From an uncultured Clostridia bacterium (lineage in GTDB: Bacteria; Bacillota; Clostridia; Peptostreptococcales; Anaerovoracaceae): a stretch of 52,082 nt of DNA. Each line of letters opens with the position of its first letter. Position 1 is the stretch's first letter. The DNA lies in assembly GCA_934234035.1 (NCBI GenBank), contig CAKQHH010000011.1:1-52082 (forward strand), read 5' to 3'. The notes under the pieces were generated by a model that was not told the DNA's origin, ran no database searches, and was given only the letters and a program-made list of their open reading frames with translations. The position numbers were made by a program, and so were the translations under genes. This document shows positions 8,133 through 15,480 of the stretch, one piece after another.

Positions 8133-8765
8133 CTATATTCCGGTTACGAAAATTTCGATTCCGATGAGAATCAGGATTACGCCCCCCAGCACCGTGGCTT
8201 TGTCCGCCAACTTATCGCCGAATTTCTTTCCGAAGCGCAATCCCACCAGACAGACGACCAGCGTGGTCACCGCGATCAGGAGAGAAGCGATGAAGGCTTT
8301 GGACGCGTTGTAGCCGGAAATGGTAAAGCCCACCGACAGGGCGTCGATGGAGGTGGCCACCCCCTGTAAAAGCAGGGTCGTCAGGCCCAGTTCCGCCGAA
8401 TTTTCCGGAGCTGCCGCCTTCTCATCGCAGCGTTCTTCGGAATGCGCCGAATCGCCGGAGCCGCCTTCCCGCTGATTCCGAATTCCTTCCAGCAGCATTT
8501 TGCCGCCGATGTACAGGAGCAGCAGCAGAGCAATCCACGGAATGTACTTTTGGAAAGCCTGAAAGGCTTCCGCAATGGTGTGGACGCAAAACCAGCCGAT
8601 CATGGGCATGGCAAACTGGAACCCGGCGTAGGTTCCGGCGATGCCCAAGGTCTTTCCCTTGGACATGCGGGTCTCGTTCAGCCCGTTCACGATGGACACG
8701 GAAAAGGCATCCATGGCCAGGCCCACGCCGAGCAAAACACTGTTTATTACAAAAACCATGTTCAT
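8133..8765 (-). CDS. mntP: MntP-type manganese efflux pump
   Basis: A 210-residue, six-span inner-membrane exporter. Both halves carry the family signature: AMDAFSVS near residue 17 in the first and ATSIDALSVG near 137 in the second, with the conserved membrane Asp residues. A hydrophilic, acidic and Cys-containing loop (about 95-125) separates the halves. The protein matches the usual MntP/YtaF length. It starts 3 bp after the copA stop, so it is translated from the copper operon. A second ATG at 8759 is also possible because neither has a strong ribosome site. Placement after csoR-copA suggests shared induction by copper, which would be an unusual control for a manganese pump. A different metal substrate is therefore possible. 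Confidence 0.88.
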   Translation of the reverse strand: MNMVFVINSVLLGVGLAMDAFSVSIVNGLNETRMSKGKTLGIAGTYAGFQFAMPMIGWFCVHTIAEAFQAFQKYIPWIALLLLLYIGGKMLLEGIRNQREGGSGDSAHSEERCDEKAAAPENSAELGLTTLLLQGVATSIDALSVGFTISGYNASKAFIASLLIAVTTLVVCLVGLRFGKKFGDKLADKATVLGGVILILIGIEIFVTGI

Positions 8766-8768
8766 CTC

Positions 8769-8981
8769 TTATTCGGTCATTCCCAGGAATTCGTATCCCG
8801 CCTCTTCCACCGCTGCTTTGACCGCATCGGCAGATACCGCCTGAGACAGGGTCAGCACCGCATTGCCGGCATCCTTATCCGGTGCCGCGCTCTCCACGCC
8901 ATCCAGTGCCTCCAGTGCCTTCTTCACGTGAGCCTCGCAGTGCGGGCACATCATTCCTTTAATCTTAACTTCTGCTGTCAT
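8769..8981 (-). CDS. Possible CopZ-like copper chaperone from an internal start in copA
   Basis: An in-frame ATG at 8981 has GAGGAGG placed eight bases upstream (8990-8996), as good as any ribosome site in the window. From there the product would be exactly 70 residues: one HMA domain with metal motif GMMCPHC and no linker remnant, the normal size of CopZ. The same residues are also the C-terminal domain of CopA, so the locus may make both a fused and a free chaperone. This is inferred from the SD; a fossil of a copA-copZ fusion is the alternative. Confidence 0.45.
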   Translation of the reverse strand: MTAEVKIKGMMCPHCEAHVKKALEALDGVESAAPDKDAGNAVLTLSQAVSADAVKAAVEEAGYEFLGMTE

Positions 8982-11351
8982 CTTCTGTTCCTCCTCTGTT
9001 TCATTGAGTTTCAATAACGATTCCATTTCTTTTTCGATCTCTTCCATCGACGTCGCCTGCTTCCGAAGCGGCCGATCTTTTCCGACATCGTGCATCCGGA
9101 ACCGGTTCAGCCGCAGGGCGTTCATGCACACCGTAAAACTGGACAGGGACATGGCCGCCGCGCCCCACATGGGGTTCAGACTGATTCCGGCATACAGCCC
9201 CGCCGCCATCGGAATAAGCAGGATGTTATAGGCAAACGCCCAGAACAGGTTTTCGTGGATATTCCGAAGGGTGGCCCGGCTCAGCCGAACGGCCGCTGCC
9301 ACATCGGAAAGGCGAGAATTCATCAGCACCACTTCCGCGGAGTCCACCGCCACATCCGTTCCGGCGCCAATGGCGATTCCGATATCCGCCCGGGTCAGGG
9401 CCGGCGCATCGTTGATTCCGTCGCCCACCATGGCCACGGTTCCGTGATCCTGAAGACGGCGAATCACCTGCTCCTTCCCTTCCGGCAGCACCCCGGCGAT
9501 GACGTGCTTCACGCCCGCATCCCGGCCGATGGCTTCCGCCGTGTTTCGGTTGTCCCCGGTGAGCATGACCACTTCCACGCCCATGTTCCGCAGCTGCGCA
9601 ATGGATTCTCGGGAATCCTCCCGCACCGTATCCGCCACGGCGATAATTCCCAGAAATTCATTGTCCCGGGTAAAATAAATCGGCGTTTTGCCGGAGGCGG
9701 CCAACCGGGCGGAGGCCTTCGTGCATTCTTCCGGAATTGAAATCCAGCTTCGGATGAATTTCTCCGAGCCTCCCACTATAGTACCGCCATCGATCAAACC
9801 TTGCAAGCCGTTTCCCGGAAGCACTTGAAAATCTTCCACTTCCGGCATCCCCGCCTTCTCCCCGGCGTATTCCACAATGGCTTTCCCCAATGGGTGTTCG
9901 CTGCGGTGTTCCAGAGCAGCGGCATATTTTAAGAGCGTTTCTTCCGAAATTCCTTCCGCCGGAAGGAGATCCGTCACCTTCGGCCGTCCTTCCGTAATAG
10001 TGCCGGTCTTGTCCAGAGCGACGATATTAATTTTACCCGCGTTCTCCAATGACTCCGAGGTCTTGAACAGGATGCCGTTCCGGGCGCCCATTCCGTTTCC
10101 CACCATGATGGCCACGGGGGTGGCCAGACCCAGGGCACACGGGCAGGAGATGACCAGGACGGTGATGGCGTGTTCCAGTGCCTGGGACACCGGCGCCCCC
10201 TGCAGCATCCAAAAGGCGAAGACCAGAACAGCGATGCCGATGACCGCCGGCACGAAAATGCCGGAGACTTTGTCCGCAATCCGAGCAATCGGGGCTTTCG
10301 TGCCCGCCGCATCGCTTACCAGCCGGATAATCTGCGCAAAAGTGGTGTCCTCGCCCACCCGGGTGGCCCGGCAGCGGAGATAACCGGATTGGCTGATGGT
10401 GGCGGCGGAGGTGGAGTCCCCCGGTGCCTTGTCCACCGGCACGGATTCGCCCGTCAGCGGGGATTCGTCCACGGCAGCGGTGCCTTCCAGCACCATGCCG
10501 TCCACCGGGATGGCGTCGCCGGATTTCACGATGTAGATGTCGCCGATCCGCACCGAATCCACCGGCACTTCCTGCAGCTCGCCGTCTCGCTCCAGCAATG
10601 CGGTCTTCGGTGCCATCTGCAGCAGGTTTTTCAGGGCATCGGTGGTGCGGCCTTTGGAAATGGATTCCAAAGTCTTTCCGATGGTGATCAGGGCCAGAAT
10701 CATGGCCGCGGATTCGAAGTACAGCTGGTTGTGGTACAGCGGCATCAGGGCCATGTTATCCGTGCCGCCGGTGACCATGCGGGTCATCTTCAGCAGGATG
10801 AACAGAGACCAGAGAAAGGATACGCCGGAACCCAGGGCCACTAGGGTGTCCATGTTGGGCGCTCCGTGTCGCAGGGATTTGAAGCCGGAGCGGAAGAAGT
10901 CCCGGTTGATGGTCATGATGATCAGGGCCAGCAGCATCTGCAAAATCCCCAGTCCGATGTGGTTGTGGTTCAGAAAATCCGGCACCGGCCAGTTCAGCAT
11001 GTTGTGGCCCATGGTGATGTACATGAGCACCAAAAGCACGCCGATGGAGAGCTTTAACCGGCGAAGGAGCTTCGGCGTCTCCCGATCCCGGAGGGCATCC
11101 TCTTCGGCCCGAAAACGCTCGGTCATTCCCGGACGTCCCTGACCGGCGGATTCTTTTTTTAGCTCCGCATCGTAGCCCGCATTCTGCACGGCAGATATCA
11201 CGGACTCCGGCGATGCCTCCCCTTCCACCGTCATGGAATGGGTTAGCAGCGATACGGTCACGCGGTCCGCCCCCGGCACGCCGCTCACGGCTTTTTCCAC
11301 GTGGGCCTGACAAGCGGCGCAGGTCATTCCCGTTACGATATATTGTTCCAA
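8769..11351 (-). CDS. copA: Copper-exporting P1B-type ATPase with N- and C-terminal HMA domains
   Basis: Pumps Cu(I) out of the cytoplasm. Domains in order: N-terminal HMA with GMTCAAC (residues 8-14), eight membrane spans, actuator motif TGES, membrane metal site CPCALGLATP, DKTGTITEG with the phosphorylated Asp, the HP motif SEHPLG, TGDNRNTA and GDGINDAPAL. A linker then leads to a second HMA domain with GMMCPHC near residue 799. The total of 860 residues exceeds a usual CopA because of this tail. The start codon is TTG (11349-11351), eight bases after AAGGAGG; no better ATG exists. It lies 60 bp behind csoR, whose operators should control it. The tail equals a free-standing CopZ chaperone and has its own ribosome site. 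Confidence 0.95.
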   Translation of the reverse strand: MEQYIVTGMTCAACQAHVEKAVSGVPGADRVTVSLLTHSMTVEGEASPESVISAVQNAGYDAELKKESAGQGRPGMTERFRAEEDALRDRETPKLLRRLKLSIGVLLVLMYITMGHNMLNWPVPDFLNHNHIGLGILQMLLALIIMTINRDFFRSGFKSLRHGAPNMDTLVALGSGVSFLWSLFILLKMTRMVTGGTDNMALMPLYHNQLYFESAAMILALITIGKTLESISKGRTTDALKNLLQMAPKTALLERDGELQEVPVDSVRIGDIYIVKSGDAIPVDGMVLEGTAAVDESPLTGESVPVDKAPGDSTSAATISQSGYLRCRATRVGEDTTFAQIIRLVSDAAGTKAPIARIADKVSGIFVPAVIGIAVLVFAFWMLQGAPVSQALEHAITVLVISCPCALGLATPVAIMVGNGMGARNGILFKTSESLENAGKINIVALDKTGTITEGRPKVTDLLPAEGISEETLLKYAAALEHRSEHPLGKAIVEYAGEKAGMPEVEDFQVLPGNGLQGLIDGGTIVGGSEKFIRSWISIPEECTKASARLAASGKTPIYFTRDNEFLGIIAVADTVREDSRESIAQLRNMGVEVVMLTGDNRNTAEAIGRDAGVKHVIAGVLPEGKEQVIRRLQDHGTVAMVGDGINDAPALTRADIGIAIGAGTDVAVDSAEVVLMNSRLSDVAAAVRLSRATLRNIHENLFWAFAYNILLIPMAAGLYAGISLNPMWGAAAMSLSSFTVCMNALRLNRFRMHDVGKDRPLRKQATSMEEIEKEMESLLKLNETEEEQKMTAEVKIKGMMCPHCEAHVKKALEALDGVESAAPDKDAGNAVLTLSQAVSADAVKAAVEEAGYEFLGMTE

Positions 11352-11411
11352 AATTCAATCCTCCTTATGTTGTCCATAATTTCAATCCCCCTAATTCTCT
11401 GCACCCTCGTC

Positions 11412-11738
11412 CTATTTCATCAGACGCTGCAGAAGCTCGCACAGCTCGTCCACGGTCTCGTCCTTGCCGGCACGAATGTCATCGGCCACGCAGCTGCGGA
11501 TATGGCACCCCAGCAGCACCTTGTTAAAGCTGTTCAACGCGCTGGTGGCGGCAGAGGACTGCACCAGAATATCCGGGCAGTAGGCGTCGCTCTCCACCAT
11601 TTTTTGCAAGCCCCGAATCTGCCCTTCGATGCGCTTCAGCCGGGTAAGCAGGGCCTTCTGCTCCTCTTCCGTTCTTTTCTTGTGCCGCGTCCCGCAGCAG
11701 CAACCATTCTCTATCATTTTGTTGTGCTCGTTGTTCAT
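11412..11738 (-). CDS. csoR: CsoR-family copper-sensing repressor
   Basis: An all-helical repressor of 108 residues that releases DNA on binding Cu(I). The metal ligands are visible as Cys in DAYCPDIL and His/Cys in GCHIRSC, the C-H-C set of CsoR rather than the ligand set of nickel-type RcnR. The early helix KRIEGQIRGLQKMV is typical. An N-terminal GCCCG plus His patch is extra. The start at 11738 is chosen by GGAAAGG; an open frame runs on to 11882 but crosses the operators. It is the first gene of csoR-copA-mntP and probably represses its own promoter. Confidence 0.95.
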   Translation of the reverse strand: MNNEHNKMIENGCCCGTRHKKRTEEEQKALLTRLKRIEGQIRGLQKMVESDAYCPDILVQSSAATSALNSFNKVLLGCHIRSCVADDIRAGKDETVDELCELLQRLMK

Positions 11739-11754
11739 GTTGGTTCCTTTCCAG

Positions 11755-11771
11755 ATACCCCCTCGGGGTAT
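11755..11771. promoter_or_regulatory. CsoR operator, promoter-distal site in the leader
   Basis: The 17-bp palindrome ATACCCCCTCGGGGTAT matches the known CsoR box form (TACCCC-GGGGTA). It lies 16 bp upstream of the csoR start codon, downstream of the promoter. Confidence 0.8.
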
Positions 11772-11784
11772 CCTCATATCCGAT

Positions 11785-11813
11785 ATGGTATACCCCCGAG
11801 GGGTATCTGTCAA
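11785..11813 (-). promoter_or_regulatory. csoR promoter with second CsoR operator in its spacer
   Basis: On the minus strand TTGACA (11808-11813), 17-bp spacer, TACCAT (11785-11790). A second 17-bp palindrome, ATACCCCCGAGGGGTAT at 11790-11806, fills the spacer, so bound CsoR would block RNA polymerase. Confidence 0.75.
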
Positions 11814-11828
11814 GAGGATTTTGCCATT

Positions 11829-12000
11829 GGCGCCGGGACTTCTGTCGTTTCCCGGCGCCCCGGTGACCGCCCGGCAGACCATTGGGGCGGCCGGTTTGCT
11901 CCCCGCTCCCCGCGAGGCCTTATTCCTTCGTCCCGGGGAGCAAAATCTTCACACAATCGCCGGCCGCCGAGCGCCCTTTCGCCGGCAATCCGGCCGGCCT
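11829..12000. repeat. Cluster of GC-rich inverted repeats between csoR and the adhesin gene
   Basis: Non-coding. Pairs seen: GGCGCCGGGA (11829-11838) with TCCCGGCGCC (11850-11859), perfect; CCGCCC with GGGCGG (about 11867-11890); TTGCTCCCCG (11896-11905) with CGGGGAGCAA (11934-11943), perfect; and a GGCCGGC/GCCGGCC pair near 11955-12000. The cluster resembles REP-type structured spacers. Confidence 0.55.
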
Positions 12001-12002
12001 CA

Positions 12003-12045
12003 AAAAGCAGAAGCCGCCACACCTCCCGGTGCAGCGGCTTCTGCC
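12003..12045 (-). terminator. Terminator of the 1033-residue adhesin gene
   Basis: GCAGAAGCCGC (12007-12017) pairs with GCGGCTTCTGC (12034-12044), with an inner CACC-TCCC-GGTG. On the minus strand CTTTTTG follows. Its sequence is paralogous to the terminator at 15404-15445. Confidence 0.85.
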
Positions 12046-12083
12046 ACTTTCGCCCGTGCTTTCCCGCTATCCGCGTTTCAGCA

Positions 12084-15000
12084 CTATCTGTTCATTTTTC
12101 TTCTGTAAAGTCCGACGGTGCCCAATCCCGCAATTCCCAGAATCAGCAGAATTGCATACAGCGGCATCTCGGAAGTGTCCCCGGTATCCGGTGTGGTCTT
12201 TTTACCCTGCTTCGTGTAGGTGTTCCGGAATTGAATGGTCTTGTTACCCCCGTAATTCCACTTCACGGACAGCGTTCCGTCCTGTTTATCCGTTACCACG
12301 GCCGTCACCTGATACGATGCGGAATCGTAAGTTATGTTTTTGTCGTCGCCCTTTTCTTCCATAATCTTGTAGTTATAGGTTCCGGCTTTCTCAAATGTGA
12401 GCTTGTCGAAGAGGATGTTTCCTTCCGAATCGTTCGTGGCCTTTCCCACCGTTTTTCCGTCTTCATCCTTCAGGATAAAGGTGAATTCGTCCTCCTTCAG
12501 CGTCCGGCCGGTCAGCTTCTTCCGAATCTTAATCCAATCCGTTACGGAGGATTTTACTTTATCCGTGCGGTACGTATTGGTAAAAGTAAACAGCGGTGCA
12601 TCTGTCGTTTCCGTCGTTGCAGAGATTTTGCCCGTTCCGTCATCTTTCACCGTCACCTTCACGGTCTTCACTTCCGTGTCGTTGGCAACGCCCGGCTGAT
12701 TTCCGGATTCTTGAATCTTATAGATGAAAGTCTTCTCCGTCTCATCGCCCAGATCATCCTTGTCAAAAGTGATGGTTCCGAAATTGATCTGACCCTTTGC
12801 GTCATTCTTCACTTCTGTTTTTTCCGGCATCGGTGCATCCGCATCCTCGGAAGTCAGTGTGAAGGTGAATTCCTCCGCCTGCAGACTCCGTCCTTTCAGC
12901 ACCTTCAGGCCTTCCAAAGCCACATTTGCCTCACCGGACTTGTACCGGTTCTCGGAATCAAGGTGATCCGCACCTTCGGATTCCACCGACAGCGTTCCGT
13001 CTCCGTTATCCTCCACAAAGACCTGAACACCTTTCGCTTCCGTATTCTGCTGCATTGCATCGTTATCGGCAGGATCCTCGGTTACCACGTAGTTGATGAC
13101 GTATCTTGCGCCGCCATCGATTTCCACCTTGTTCGCATATCCGTCCTGCACCATCTTTTCCAGTTTCGAAATGGTATAGGTAATCTTCCCAAAATGAATT
13201 TCCGCTTCCTTACCGCTTCCGGTAGTTCCGGTGGTTACCGGATCCATATCTTCATGACCGGCATAATACACGCTGAATCGGAACTGGCCATCCTTCACGG
13301 TCAGTTTATTTTCCTTCCCGCTCAGCAGAATTTTGGTTCCCTCTAAAGCGAGTTCCCCCTTCGCTTCGTAGGTATTCGTGAAGGTTGGGGTCTCCTCCTG
13401 TACGGCCTTCAGCGCGCCGTTTTCCCGAGTTACTTTTACTTTCAAGTTTTTCTCCTCGGTATCGTACGCCATTCCGGCTTTATCGCCCCGTTCTTCTTTT
13501 ACCCGGAACGTGTATTCCCCTTCCTTGTAGAATTTCGCTTCTCCGAAGGAAATCGTCGCCTGCTCGCCGTTCGCCAAGCCGTTCAGTCTCGCGCTGTCCT
13601 CCGCCAACAGGACATCCTTGTCTGCAATCGCTTTCCGGGTCGCCTCATCCCCGGCTTCCAAAGCAAAGCGGAACTGCTCTTCCTTCTGCATCTTCCGGCC
13701 CGAAAGCTGCTTAATTCCGGTGATCACGGTGCTGGCCGGCGCGATGGTGAAGGTGTTCACGAACTTCGCCGAATCGCCATCACTGTACTTCGCCTGAACG
13801 TCCAGCTTATCGGTTCCGTCATCCTTTACCGTCACGGTAACCGTATGCTTCGCCGAATCGTTGATGACGTTCTGCACCTGTCCGCTTTCCGCAATCTCAT
13901 ATGTAAACTGCTTCTCTTTCAATCCATTCAGATCACTTTTGGTAAAACTAATTTCGTCAAAGGCAAAGGCAACCGAATTGTCCTTCTCCGGATGGATGGC
14001 AACGGTGGTGTTGTCCGGCATCGGTGCATTTTCCGTCACCGGCTTCAGGGTAAAGTTCCAGGAATCCCCTTTCTGGAAATCTCTTCCTTCCAGCTTCTTG
14101 GTTCCCTGAAGGATAATCGAACCATTGGCATCCTTCATAGCCGGTGCATCGGGCTTATTATTTGGCTTATTGCTGTTATTTCGTCCCTGGAACATGAAAT
14201 GCCATTCCGCATGTCCCTTTAGGGTGCCGCCGGTAACCATCCAGCCGCCAACGGCGCCGCCGTCCAAGTTCACCGTGGCTGTCTCTTTCGGCACCAGGAA
14301 CATTCCCACGTTATCTTTCAGATTCACGTTCTCCGCATTCGGCATATTCCAGATTACCTTCCGAAGGATTTCTTCATCGGCCTTCTGATTGGTGTTGCTC
14401 TGGCTGGTCTGAGAACGAACCGTCTCTCCATCCGCCACAACGGTGAACTCTCTCAGCGAGATATTCTTATTCGGAATATTGAACACCACAATCTGGTTGG
14501 ATTTCTTTTTAATTGTCAGGCTGTGATTCACCACTTCCGTCAGAAAATTTCCGTCCTCCGGAACGCTGACATAGATCACCGCATCCGCATCGTAGCGAGT
14601 AACGTCGATGGTATTGCCCCGCATGGTCTTGGACAGGGTCACCGTCGGCTCTTTCGCCGCCAATTTCTCAGACCATTCCGCCGCATGCTGCTGAAGTGCG
14701 GACACTTTATTTCGAATGGATGCTTCCGATTCATAGGTGGCATTTACCGCAACCCGATCCTTGTTGTCCCGGATGAAAAGGCTGTCATCTCCTTTGTATT
14801 TTTCGTTGGTTACGATGTCCATGGTCACATTCGCGTTGTTGAACGTATGCTGACCGAAACGAATCTTGTTCGACATCTCGCCAATGATGAACGGGATATT
14901 TCCTTCTCCCATCAGGTCCGCCTCCAGGATCTGTTCTCCTTCACGGACATACTCATTGACCGCAAAATTCGTCTGCGTGTGATTCTGATGAACAAAGGTG

Positions 15001-15185
15001 TCTGCTACCACCCCGTAGTTCACGGCATCTCCCAGAATTGTCCGGTAATTGACATCCTTCACTGTATCGCCGGTGCTTCCGTACGTTACATCCTCATCTG
15101 CAAAAACAGAAGTCGGCACATAACAAAAAACCGTACAAAAAGCAAGCAGCCATGCAGCAATCTTCTTTAATATTGTTTTCCCCAT
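12084..15185 (-). CDS. Cell-wall-anchored adhesin with choice-of-anchor-A-like head and Spy0128-type isopeptide domains
   Basis: A surface protein of 1033 residues. A signal peptide covers about residues 1-29 (ends TSVFADED). The next roughly 330 residues resemble choice-of-anchor-A adhesin heads (for example VGMFLVPKETATVNLDGGAV followed by an E-H-F segment). Five Spy0128/FctA-type domains follow from about residue 365. Each begins with a G-x-K-x-L-x-GR strand and ends F-x-NTY; the Lys, a middle Glu and the Asn are the expected isopeptide residues. The tail has TPDTGD, a hydrophobic span and RRKMNR, a sortase signal with Thr rather than Leu at its first position. No sortase gene lies in the window. 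Leader and terminator resemble those of the giant adhesin upstream, indicating duplication. Confidence 0.9.
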   Translation of the reverse strand: MGKTILKKIAAWLLAFCTVFCYVPTSVFADEDVTYGSTGDTVKDVNYRTILGDAVNYGVVADTFVHQNHTQTNFAVNEYVREGEQILEADLMGEGNIPFIIGEMSNKIRFGQHTFNNANVTMDIVTNEKYKGDDSLFIRDNKDRVAVNATYESEASIRNKVSALQQHAAEWSEKLAAKEPTVTLSKTMRGNTIDVTRYDADAVIYVSVPEDGNFLTEVVNHSLTIKKKSNQIVVFNIPNKNISLREFTVVADGETVRSQTSQSNTNQKADEEILRKVIWNMPNAENVNLKDNVGMFLVPKETATVNLDGGAVGGWMVTGGTLKGHAEWHFMFQGRNNSNKPNNKPDAPAMKDANGSIILQGTKKLEGRDFQKGDSWNFTLKPVTENAPMPDNTTVAIHPEKDNSVAFAFDEISFTKSDLNGLKEKQFTYEIAESGQVQNVINDSAKHTVTVTVKDDGTDKLDVQAKYSDGDSAKFVNTFTIAPASTVITGIKQLSGRKMQKEEQFRFALEAGDEATRKAIADKDVLLAEDSARLNGLANGEQATISFGEAKFYKEGEYTFRVKEERGDKAGMAYDTEEKNLKVKVTRENGALKAVQEETPTFTNTYEAKGELALEGTKILLSGKENKLTVKDGQFRFSVYYAGHEDMDPVTTGTTGSGKEAEIHFGKITYTISKLEKMVQDGYANKVEIDGGARYVINYVVTEDPADNDAMQQNTEAKGVQVFVEDNGDGTLSVESEGADHLDSENRYKSGEANVALEGLKVLKGRSLQAEEFTFTLTSEDADAPMPEKTEVKNDAKGQINFGTITFDKDDLGDETEKTFIYKIQESGNQPGVANDTEVKTVKVTVKDDGTGKISATTETTDAPLFTFTNTYRTDKVKSSVTDWIKIRKKLTGRTLKEDEFTFILKDEDGKTVGKATNDSEGNILFDKLTFEKAGTYNYKIMEEKGDDKNITYDSASYQVTAVVTDKQDGTLSVKWNYGGNKTIQFRNTYTKQGKKTTPDTGDTSEMPLYAILLILGIAGLGTVGLYRRKMNR

Positions 15186-15278
15186 TGTTACACCTCAAAG
15201 AATTTTACTGAATAGAAAATAATGCTTATTGAATTGAATACTGTAAGCGCCACTTAAAAAGGTGGCTGTCCGTTTAAA

Positions 15279-15307
15279 AGAATAGCAAACCTTACTTTTC
15301 TTGTAAA
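15279..15307 (-). promoter_or_regulatory. Promoter of the 1033-residue adhesin gene
   Basis: On the minus strand TTTACA (15302-15307), 17-bp spacer, TATTCT (15279-15284), about 95 bp before the start codon. The spacer has mixed sequence, in contrast to the G tract in the giant adhesin promoter. Confidence 0.5.
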
Positions 15308-15403
15308 TAACTCTTAAGTTCAATTAAAAAATCTTAATAGCTAAGTTGTTTAAATTTTATTTCATTAATTTGTATGCATGATTTGCATTTTTCTCTTCGC
15401 CAA

Positions 15404-15445
15404 AAAACGCGAAGAAGCCGCCGCACCTCCCGGTGCGGCAGCTTC
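15404..15445 (-). terminator. Terminator of the giant adhesin gene
   Basis: Arms 15414-15427 and 15432-15445 pair with one mismatch around loop TCCC. The minus strand continues with GCGTTTTTTGG. It separates the giant gene from the adhesin gene downstream. Confidence 0.9.
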
Positions 15446-15480
15446 TCTCGCTTTCAGCAGATTACCTTATCTGCCTGTTT

